Position numbers and translations under genes: made by a program. Under the pieces are notes generated by a model. The model ran no database searches. It saw only the letters and a list, made by a program, of their open reading frames with translations, and was not told the DNA's origin. A stretch of 64,000 bases of DNA from Streptomyces roseifaciens (GTDB taxonomy: Bacteria; Actinomycetota; Actinomycetes; Streptomycetales; Streptomycetaceae): positions 124,001-188,000 of the forward strand of contig NZ_LNBE01000003.1 of NCBI RefSeq assembly GCF_001445655.1, in the 5' to 3' direction. Positions 58,019 to 64,000 of this stretch are shown piece after piece (the stretch's first letter is position 1; the number at the start of each line of letters is the position of its first letter).

Positions 58019-58855
58019 CTAGCTCAGGCGTGAGAGGACGGTTCGGCCGTGGGCGGTGAGGGCGTGGTCGTCTTGTTCGTGTCCGCGGACCAGGGCGGTG
58101 GCGGCCTCGATGGCGCCGAACCGCTCAAGGAGGCGTTGTTCGGTGGCGGACGGGCGAGATCCGTAGCCGTTGAAGAAGGCGTCGCGGAGGTGTGGGGCTG
58201 CCTGCCAGCGGCGGAATTCGAGCCGGGCGAAGTCGCGCACGCGGGCATCACGTCGCATGTGCTCCATGTCGACGACCCGGAACGCATCTCCAGTGATCCA
58301 GTTATGCGGCTGGTAGTCGAGGTGGCAGACGGCGCTGTCCATCGGGGTGCCGGCCAGCTCGGTGGCGATCCGGCCGAGGAGCCGGTGCTCGGCTCCCGAG
58401 AGGAGGCCGGCTCGCTCGGCCTTGGCGATCCAGCCGCGCAGGCGGGTGGCGAGCTCGATGCTCAAGGCGCCGGCACTGCGTGCTGCCGTGGCCCGGTGAA
58501 GGGCCTGCAGGGCACGGCCGGCGTCGTGGTGCGCCTGCTCCTCCTCGGGAGATCCGGGAGGAAGGCTCTGACCTCCTTGCCCATTGACGGCAGTGAGCAG
58601 CAGCGTTCGCGTGGCGTCCTGTCGGGCGACGAGCGCTGGTGCGTGACCCTGCAGGTGGCGGACCCATGTCGTGTAGGCCCGGACCTCTTGGGCGTAACGG
58701 ACGGACCGCTCGTGCTGCTTGGCGACGTAGGTGTTCCCGACGCTGTCGGCGAGGCGTAGGAGCCGTGGGGGGAGCGCCAGGTCTGCGACGACGGTGACCT
58801 TGCCGACGACTCGATGAGCGAGTTGGACGCGCGGGTCGTCGGGGTTCGTGCTCAT
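58019..58855 (-). CDS. Phosphotransferase (APH fold)
   Basis: A 278-residue aminoglycoside-phosphotransferase-fold kinase. The catalytic loop is AVCHLDYQPHNWITG near residue 185 and the metal-binding segment FRVVDMEHMRRD near residue 203. The N-terminal lobe has TYVAKQHERSVRYAQEV with the ATP-binding Lys. APH-fold enzymes phosphorylate antibiotics, sugars or choline. The ATG overlaps the histidine phosphatase stop (ATGA). Beside a second APH-like gene and a phosphatase it is more likely biosynthetic than a resistance determinant. Confidence 0.78.
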   Translation of the reverse strand: MSTNPDDPRVQLAHRVVGKVTVVADLALPPRLLRLADSVGNTYVAKQHERSVRYAQEVRAYTTWVRHLQGHAPALVARQDATRTLLLTAVNGQGGQSLPPGSPEEEQAHHDAGRALQALHRATAARSAGALSIELATRLRGWIAKAERAGLLSGAEHRLLGRIATELAGTPMDSAVCHLDYQPHNWITGDAFRVVDMEHMRRDARVRDFARLEFRRWQAAPHLRDAFFNGYGSRPSATEQRLLERFGAIEAATALVRGHEQDDHALTAHGRTVLSRLS

Positions 58856-59508
58856 GGCGCGGGCTCCGCCGCCGGCCCGGCGAGGTGCGCGGCGTCGTTG
58901 TGAACCTTCAGCAGCCACCGGTGCTGGCCGAGCCGGTTGAGGTGGTGCTGCCACCGGCTGATCGATGCGTGGGAGACGGCGAAGCCGGCATCGGTGCCTG
59001 GGCCGAGACCGAGCAGCAGGGTGTGGGCGGCGATCACGGTCTCGCCGTGCGCGGCGAACAGGAGGCGGTCGCCTTCGTGCGCGGCGATGAGGTTGCGGAG
59101 AAAGGCACCGGCCCGTTGCAGGTAGCCGTTCCAGGTGTCGGATCCCTCCGCCCACGGCTGGTCAGGGTGGACGTGCGGCGCGCCTCCGGCGGCGGTTTTC
59201 ACCTCGGTCCAAGGTTTGCCGTCGGCTGCGCCGTGGACGGGACCGTCGAGGCCAGGGTGGGTGCCAACCGGTAGGCCGAGGGCCTGGCCGAGGATCTCGC
59301 CGGTCTGGCGGAGCCGGAGCCGGGGGCCCGTGAAGAGCGCGGTGAACGGGGTGCTTCGGTGCTCGGCGGCCAGCCGGGCAGCCGCCAGGGTCACCTGGGC
59401 CTGGCCGCGGGTGGTGAGTCCGGTGCAGGTCGCGGGCCCGCCGACGACGCCGTCGACGTTGCACTGGGCCTCGCCGTGCCGGATGAAGACGAGTTCGGTG
59501 GTGATCAT
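58852..59508 (-). CDS. Histidine phosphatase family protein
   Basis: A 218-residue phosphoglycerate-mutase-like phosphatase. The phosphorylated histidine is in VFIRHGEAQCN near residue 10. Arg residues sit in TGPRLRLRQTG, and the second catalytic His in RLLFAAHGETVIAAH near residue 155. It lies between two APH-like kinases with 4-bp overlaps on both sides, suggesting ordered phosphorylation and dephosphorylation of one intermediate. Confidence 0.84.
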   Translation of the reverse strand: MITTELVFIRHGEAQCNVDGVVGGPATCTGLTTRGQAQVTLAAARLAAEHRSTPFTALFTGPRLRLRQTGEILGQALGLPVGTHPGLDGPVHGAADGKPWTEVKTAAGGAPHVHPDQPWAEGSDTWNGYLQRAGAFLRNLIAAHEGDRLLFAAHGETVIAAHTLLLGLGPGTDAGFAVSHASISRWQHHLNRLGQHRWLLKVHNDAAHLAGPAAEPAP

Positions 59509-60257
59509 GTTGAGCCTCCGAATCCGGGGACGCCGAAGCGATAGCCGTTGCGTCCGGCGTACGGGGCGGTCAGGTGCACGTGGAGGGCGAGAAAGGCATG
59601 AAGGCGCTGGAGATCGATGGCGGCCAGCCGGGTGTTGTGACGGGAGGCGGCCTCGTTGTAGAGGTCCAGGGCCTGTTCGACGCCGGGCGGTTCGATCGGG
59701 CCGTGCGTCATGATCAGCGTGGTGATCAGCTTGGCCAGGTCGTATCCGAAGGGGGCGAGCGTGAGGTCGTCGGTGTCGACCGTGAAGATCGTGCCCTCGG
59801 TGGTGATCAGGAAGTTCCGCGGGTTGCTGTCCTTGTAGAAGGCGACGGGCCCTTCAGCGGTCTCTTCCAAGAGCGCGAGCAGCATGTCCAGAACCGATGA
59901 GTCGGGCAGGTGGCCCTGTTCCAGCCGCTTGCGCAGGGCGACCTCGCGGCAGGCGACGTAGTCGGGGAAGAAGGCGCCGTCGCGGGAGGTGCACGGCACG
60001 GCGAGTGAGGCGCGGTGCAGGTCGCTGGTCCAGGCGGCGCCGTGGGCATCGCCCAGCATGCCGGCCAGTCGCGGCAGGTCGTGCGGCTCGGCATGCCGGC
60101 CATCTATCCATGCGAACGTCAGGCTGGTCGGGGCGGTGGCCATGAGCGCCGGCTGCAAGAGCGGCCGGGCGTGCGCGGCGAGCCAGTGGTAGTGCCGGGA
60201 GGCTGCGGCCGCCTGCCTGGCGCTGGCGTAGTTCTTGGTGAACCGGGCAGAGGTCAT
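59505..60257 (-). CDS. APH-like phosphotransferase
   Basis: A 250-residue kinase-fold protein. The catalytic loop reads AFYKDSNPRNFLITTEG near residue 150, where Asp and Asn take the usual HxDxxxxN positions with Lys replacing the His. The metal-binding Asp is in IFTVDTDDLTLAPFGYDLAK near residue 168. The N-terminal lobe is shorter than in the 58019 protein. It is coupled to both neighbours by ATGA overlaps. The substrate is unknown, probably a sugar or cyclitol intermediate. Confidence 0.72.
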   Translation of the reverse strand: MTSARFTKNYASARQAAAASRHYHWLAAHARPLLQPALMATAPTSLTFAWIDGRHAEPHDLPRLAGMLGDAHGAAWTSDLHRASLAVPCTSRDGAFFPDYVACREVALRKRLEQGHLPDSSVLDMLLALLEETAEGPVAFYKDSNPRNFLITTEGTIFTVDTDDLTLAPFGYDLAKLITTLIMTHGPIEPPGVEQALDLYNEAASRHNTRLAAIDLQRLHAFLALHVHLTAPYAGRNGYRFGVPGFGGST

Positions 60258-61114
60258 GGCTGACCTCCCCGGTGCCGGGCCACTACGTAGGTGATGACGG
60301 AGCTGGTGGTGATCGGCTGTTCGGGGAGCGCTTCGTGGAGCGCCTCGGCCAGTGCGCTCGGGTTGCCGTAGAGGCCGGGGGAGAGGTGGTATTTCGGGTT
60401 CGTGGCGAGGTACTCCGCCGCGTGATCGAGGCCGCCGAACGTGAACCGGTGCTCCTCGTGCTCGGTCTTGATCACTTCCAGGGAGGTGCCCGTCAGGCCC
60501 ACGAGGTTGCCGCTGTGGGCGGCGGCGTAGAGGCTCTCGTGTTGCTCGGCGCGCGGATCGAGCCCGGCGGCGGCGATAAGGGCGTCCATCTCTCGGTAGC
60601 TGTTGAGCGATTTGGTGACCAGGACGGCGAGCCCGTCACCAGCCAGCACGCGAGCGATCTCGGCGAGGGCCCGCTCGGGCTGCGGCGAGTGGTAGAGGCA
60701 GAACGCGGCCACCACCGCCCCGGCTGAACCGTCGGCCAGCGGCAGCTGGTGGAAGTCCGCCTGGACGAACTCCGCACGAACCTCGCGCTGCCTTCCCACC
60801 CGATCGCGCGCGTCGGCCAGGAGCGCCGGGGCCAGGTCGACGCCGACCAGGCTCGTCGGCCGGAGCTGCTCGGCCAGGACCCGGGTAGTGGTGCCGCGCC
60901 CGCAACCGATGTCCACCACCAGCCCAAGCGGCGGTGCGCCCTCGCCGTGGTGCTCCGTGAGGCTGCGGACGATGACCTCGGGTACCGGCCGACCGGAGGT
61001 CTTTGCGCGCAGGAGGGCGCCGGTCCGGCGGGTCAGCCGGGCAGCTCGACCGTACAGATCGTGTTGCCGTCCGGGGTCGAGAAACGGGTTGGTGATCACG
61101 AGCCGCACCCCCAC
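60254..61114 (-). CDS. Class I SAM-dependent methyltransferase
   Basis: A 286-residue methyltransferase. AdoMet motif I is LVVDIGCGRGTTTRVLAEQL near residue 65, followed by LVGVDLAPALLADARDR, ADFHQLPLADGSAGAVVAAF and LAEIARVLAGDGLAVLVTKS, as in UbiE/Coq5-type enzymes. Several in-frame GTGs near 61114 make the exact start uncertain. It overlaps the APH-like gene downstream by 4 bp. It probably O-, N- or C-methylates the cluster 2 intermediate. Confidence 0.84.
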   Translation of the reverse strand: MGVRLVITNPFLDPGRQHDLYGRAARLTRRTGALLRAKTSGRPVPEVIVRSLTEHHGEGAPPLGLVVDIGCGRGTTTRVLAEQLRPTSLVGVDLAPALLADARDRVGRQREVRAEFVQADFHQLPLADGSAGAVVAAFCLYHSPQPERALAEIARVLAGDGLAVLVTKSLNSYREMDALIAAAGLDPRAEQHESLYAAAHSGNLVGLTGTSLEVIKTEHEEHRFTFGGLDHAAEYLATNPKYHLSPGLYGNPSALAEALHEALPEQPITTSSVITYVVARHRGGQP

Positions 61115-61130
61115 AGGGGCTGCGGCCGAC

Positions 61131-61643
61131 TCAGCTGTGCTCGGCGGCGATCTGTCGGAGCCAGCGCCGCGTGTGGCGTCGGCTGGTCAGCAGAACCACG
61201 GTGGCGTGACCGGCGGCGAACTGCTCGATCTTGGCCATGACGCGGGGCCGCATCTTGCGCCGGTACGTCGCGACGTACTTGATCACGCCCCAGTGGATGC
61301 GGTTGTGTACCCCGTTGCCCTGGTGACCGGCGCCGTGCCGGATTTGCCGGGAGACGATCCCCCACAGGGCGGCCGGCGTGGAGACATCCATGAAGACGAC
61401 CGTGTCGCAGGCTTCGAGCCGGATTTGGAGCGTGGAGTTGTAGTTGCCGTCGATCACCCAGGCCGGCTCGGCGACGAGATTCCGCTGCACCTCGGCGAAC
61501 TCCGCCATGGGCAGCTCGTTCCAGTCGTCGTCGTAGAACGCGGCATCCAGGTGCGTCACCGGCGCGCCGAGCAGGGCGCCGAGCTCGCGGGCGATGTGCG
61601 ACTTGCCGCTGCCTCCGCAGCCGACGACAGCGACTTTCTTCAT
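61131..61643 (-). CDS. Adenylate-kinase-like P-loop protein
   Basis: A 170-residue P-loop protein of the type annotated as topology-modulation or adenylate-kinase-like (FlaR). The Walker A motif is VAVVGCGGSGKSHIARELG at residues 4-22, followed by THLDAAFYDDDWNELP, WVIDGNYNST and VVFMDVSTPAALWGIVSRQ. The size and the LD...DGNY layout suggest a small-molecule kinase. It lies in the cluster 2 operon between the methyltransferase and the glycosyltransferase-like gene. Confidence 0.76.
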   Translation of the reverse strand: MKKVAVVGCGGSGKSHIARELGALLGAPVTHLDAAFYDDDWNELPMAEFAEVQRNLVAEPAWVIDGNYNSTLQIRLEACDTVVFMDVSTPAALWGIVSRQIRHGAGHQGNGVHNRIHWGVIKYVATYRRKMRPRVMAKIEQFAAGHATVVLLTSRRHTRRWLRQIAAEHS

Positions 61644-61736
61644 GGTGCTCCAGCCTAGGGCTACGGGGACGGTCGGGCGGCCTGGCTGCCGGGAAAGGTC
61701 CGGATGATCCGGGACGGGCTTTTCGAGTGTGGTGAT

Positions 61737-62795
61737 TCATCGGGCCGCTCCTCTGCAGGCACCCGCCGGGGTGCTGGCGACCGAGTCGAGGACGGCTTCC
61801 AGCGCGTCCATCTGGCGGCTCAGACCGAAGAGCTCAAGGCGGGCGAGGCAGGCGGAGATCAGTTCCGCGTGTCGGCGGGTGCCGGTGATCTTCTTCAGGT
61901 CAGTGATCTTGCGGACCACGTGGCCGCCCGACCGGACCACCAGCTCGTCGGGTACGAACCGCTCGACGTGCCGGATGCCGGACGGGGCCAGCGGCAGGCA
62001 GCCTGCCAGCACGGCCTCGAAGATCCGCTGCGTCATCTGGCCCGCCGCGGCGTACCGCTCGGGCAGCAGCAGGACGGTGGTCAGTGCGTCACCGTACAGG
62101 TTGGCGACTTCTGTGAAAGGGATCCGTCCGAGAAAGGTGACGTGCGGCCAGCGACCGGTCTGGGTCCACTTGCCGCCGACCCGGTGCTCGAAGCAGGAGG
62201 CGGCCGGGGCGAAGAAGCGGTCGAAGGCTTCGTTGCGGTCGTACTGGTTGCCCACGTAGGCCAGCGGCACCTCGCGGGGCTTCATCGCCAGGGTGTTCGG
62301 ATCGGCCTGGGCGAGCAACTCCTCGTCGAGGGGGAACAGGAGCGTGTGGGCGCCGGGGGTGGGCTCCAGGGCGGCCTCGCACACCGCGACCGTGGAGCAG
62401 CGTCGCCAGATGCTGTCCGGTCGCAGCTGGCGGTCCTTGTCCCAGATCACCGTGGGCACGCGACGGTGCGTGGTGTAGTGCAGCAGCAGCTCGGACTGGC
62501 GGTGCAGATCACAGGTGTGACCCGAGGTTCCGCAGATGGTCGTGTTGCGCCCTTCGATGGGCCAGCGCCACTCGAGGAACAGGACGTCGATGTCGGGGAA
62601 CCCGGCGTCGAAGGTGTAACGGCTGCCGACGGCGTCGCCAGCTTCGAGCCGGTCGCGGTCGGCCTGCAGGAAGACGATGTGGTGGCCGCGCGTGAGGAGG
62701 GCATCGATCAGGGGACGGCGGTGGCTGCGGCCTCCGTCGGGGGTGTCGGTGATGCCGTTGCCGAGGAAGCCCCAGAAGCTGTATCCGATCTTCAT
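61737..62795 (-). CDS. Glycosyltransferase-like protein
   Basis: A 352-residue protein with a GT-B-type outline. An N-terminal nucleotide-fold start reads KIGYSFWGFLGNGITDTPDG. The second-half blocks are VPLAYVGNQYDRNEAFDRFF, VTFLGRIPFTEVANLYGDA and RIFEAVLAGCLPLAPSGI with RHVERFVPDELVV near residue 300, which resembles the donor-binding E-x7-E region of family 4-like enzymes. The ATG overlaps the carbamoyltransferase stop. It probably transfers or binds a nucleotide sugar made by cluster 2. Confidence 0.62.
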   Translation of the reverse strand: MKIGYSFWGFLGNGITDTPDGGRSHRRPLIDALLTRGHHIVFLQADRDRLEAGDAVGSRYTFDAGFPDIDVLFLEWRWPIEGRNTTICGTSGHTCDLHRQSELLLHYTTHRRVPTVIWDKDRQLRPDSIWRRCSTVAVCEAALEPTPGAHTLLFPLDEELLAQADPNTLAMKPREVPLAYVGNQYDRNEAFDRFFAPAASCFEHRVGGKWTQTGRWPHVTFLGRIPFTEVANLYGDALTTVLLLPERYAAAGQMTQRIFEAVLAGCLPLAPSGIRHVERFVPDELVVRSGGHVVRKITDLKKITGTRRHAELISACLARLELFGLSRQMDALEAVLDSVASTPAGACRGAAR

Positions 62796-64000
62796 TTGGT
62801 GATCCACCGGCCTTCCAGGAGCAGCGCGTCCAGCCCGGAAGTCGCGAGGCAGTCGAGTGCCATCTCCGGAGTCCCGCAGATGGGCTTGCCCTTGACGTTG
62901 AGCGACGTGTTGATCAGTACGGGGACGCCGGTGCGGCGCCCGAACGCCTGGAGAACGTCGTGCATGAAGAGGTTCTGCTGCGCGGTGACGGTCTGGAGCC
63001 GGGACGTTCCATTGGCGTGGACGACGGCGGGGATCTGCTCGCGGGCCTTGGCAGTGACCTGGGAGGCCATCGACATGTACGGGGCGTCCTGGCCGAGGGT
63101 GAAGAACTCCCCGGCCCTCTCGGCGAGGGTGATAGGGGCGAACGGGCGGAACGGCTCCCGGAACTTCACCGTGGCGTTGAGCCGTTCCACGACGCCGTTC
63201 TCCAGAGGTGAGGCAAGGATTGACCGGTTTCCCAAGGCACGGGGGCCGGCCTCGACGCGTCCCTGGAACAGACCGACGATCATCCCGTGGGCCAGCTGGT
63301 CGGCGAGGAATTCCGCGGCCTCTGCGCCTAGGGGCTTCTGCTTCAGGCCCGGCCACCGGGTGAGGACCGGACGGGGCTGTGGGTAGGACGGCCCGAGGTA
63401 GCAGGCGCGAGCGACCCCTTCGAGAGGCTGCCGGCTGCCGGTGTCCGCGTGCACGGCGATCGCGGCGCCGATCGCCGTGCCGGCGTCGCCCGGCGCGGGC
63501 GGGACGAAGACCTCATCGAAGATCCCTTCCTCGACGATCCGCCCGATGCCGACGCAGTTCGTGGCCACGCCTCCGCCCACGCACAGCCTCCGCGACCCGG
63601 TGACCCGGTGAGCACGGCGGGCCAGGTGGAGCATGACCTGCTCGGTGCGTTCCTGGAGCGCTGCGGCGAGGTCCTGGTGGACCTGCTGACGCTGCTCTCC
63701 TGGGTTTCGCGGTGGGCAGGTGTCGGTGATGAAGAGGGGCGAGATCCGGGGGTAGCCGGAGTGGAGGACGCGTGGGGGAAAGTAGGCCGGGTCCACGACG
63801 AAGCCGGTGGCGGTGGTGCGGAGCGCGCGGGCGAAAACGGGTCGGAACCGGGCGGCGTCGCCGAGAGCCGCGAGCGCCATCACGGTGCCCTCCTCGTTGC
63901 CGCGTCGCCAGCCGAGATGTTCGGTGACGGCCCCGTACACGTAGCCGAGAGAGGCTGGGTCTCGGATCTCCTCCAGGGAGCGGACGCACGGGCGTTCGGC
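62792..64000 (-). CDS. Carbamoyltransferase, N-terminus beyond window
   Basis: The last 402 residues of a NodU/CmcH-type O-carbamoyltransferase; the reading frame is open to the window edge, so about 170 N-terminal residues, with the HxHHxxH metal site, are missing. Visible are LCVGGGVATNCVGIGRIVEE, PPAPGDAGTAIGAAIAVHAD, GLFQGRVEAGPRALGNRSIL, FREPFRPFAPITL and VLINTSLNVKGKPICGTP. It is about as complete as the 42973 enzyme over the shared part but clearly diverged, so the two clusters carry separate enzymes. It is the most upstream cluster 2 gene seen. Confidence 0.88.
   Translation of the reverse strand, partial: AERPCVRSLEEIRDPASLGYVYGAVTEHLGWRRGNEEGTVMALAALGDAARFRPVFARALRTTATGFVVDPAYFPPRVLHSGYPRISPLFITDTCPPRNPGEQRQQVHQDLAAALQERTEQVMLHLARRAHRVTGSRRLCVGGGVATNCVGIGRIVEEGIFDEVFVPPAPGDAGTAIGAAIAVHADTGSRQPLEGVARACYLGPSYPQPRPVLTRWPGLKQKPLGAEAAEFLADQLAHGMIVGLFQGRVEAGPRALGNRSILASPLENGVVERLNATVKFREPFRPFAPITLAERAGEFFTLGQDAPYMSMASQVTAKAREQIPAVVHANGTSRLQTVTAQQNLFMHDVLQAFGRRTGVPVLINTSLNVKGKPICGTPEMALDCLATSGLDALLLEGRWITK

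Noticed and set aside
58019..60257. Antibiotic-resistance kinases
   Set aside because: The APH fold alone does not imply resistance, and the overlap with biosynthetic genes makes a pathway role more likely.
61704..63386. 560-codon plus-strand frame
   Set aside because: Antisense to the glycosyltransferase-like and carbamoyltransferase genes.

Overview
The window is high-GC actinobacterial DNA, almost certainly Streptomyces. The grounds are very GC-rich third codon positions, frequent GTG and TTG starts, a WhiB regulator, DUF317, DUF4913 and DUF2637 proteins, and a sortase-E-type LAxTG anchor. No rRNA, tRNA, CRISPR array or integrase is visible. The first 30 kb read as plasmid or mobile-element backbone and the last 33 kb as specialised-metabolite DNA, so a large (possibly linear) plasmid or a chromosome arm is plausible. 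No telomere or attachment site is visible to decide.

Layout. (1) 0.4-2.5 kb: a beta-class DNA methyltransferase gene split by a 1374-bp IS5/IS427-type insertion with 17-bp inverted repeats, a TAA target duplication, a frameshifted transposase and a passenger gene. (2) 2.6-12.8 kb: a plus-strand run of accessory mobile-element genes: DUF4913, a RelE-like protein, a DUF3631-like protein, three related helical proteins, a tandem HxlR-like regulator, a thioester/SpaA surface protein with an LAHTG anchor, and three DUF317 proteins. (3) 13-22 kb: a complete pPIWI_RE operon on the minus strand (REase, DinG-like helicase, PIWI protein, all with overlapping reading frames) plus an unrecognised protein with a PD-(D/E)XK-like core. 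(4) 22-29 kb: a mobilisation and replication block: relaxase, MobC-like protein with a 17-bp-arm palindrome, DUF2637 membrane protein whose linker holds nine copies of GGACCGGTCC, WhiB-like regulator, DnaC-like ATPase and a replisome-organiser-like protein with internal iteron-like repeats. (5) 29.6-35.1 kb: an XRE repressor-like gene, an MmyB-type regulator divergent from an SDR, and an ImmA/IrrE protease, 7-TM MAB_1171c-type protein and P450 chained by 4-bp overlaps. (6) 35.1-52 kb: a biosynthetic cluster with two divergent operons. (7) 52-54.4 kb: a second copy of the XRE / MAB_1171c / ImmA module in visibly lower-GC DNA. (8) 55-64 kb: a second, minus-strand biosynthetic operon running off the right edge.

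How the genes may work together. Cluster 1 makes chorismate (DAHP synthase) and isochorismate (isochorismate synthase). It has a LuxE/EhpF-like acyl activator plus a LuxC-like reductase to take a carboxylate to an aldehyde, dehydrogenases to adjust oxidation state, an O-carbamoyltransferase, and an ATP-grasp ligase beside a degenerate ATP-grasp-like partner; an amino-acid permease and a MATE pump handle transport. Cluster 2 pairs a CMP-Kdo-synthetase-like nucleotidyltransferase with a sugar epimerase, two APH-fold kinases, a histidine phosphatase, a methyltransferase, a glycosyltransferase-like protein and another carbamoyltransferase, suggesting a carbamoylated sugar- or cyclitol-type product. 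No product name is assigned to either cluster.
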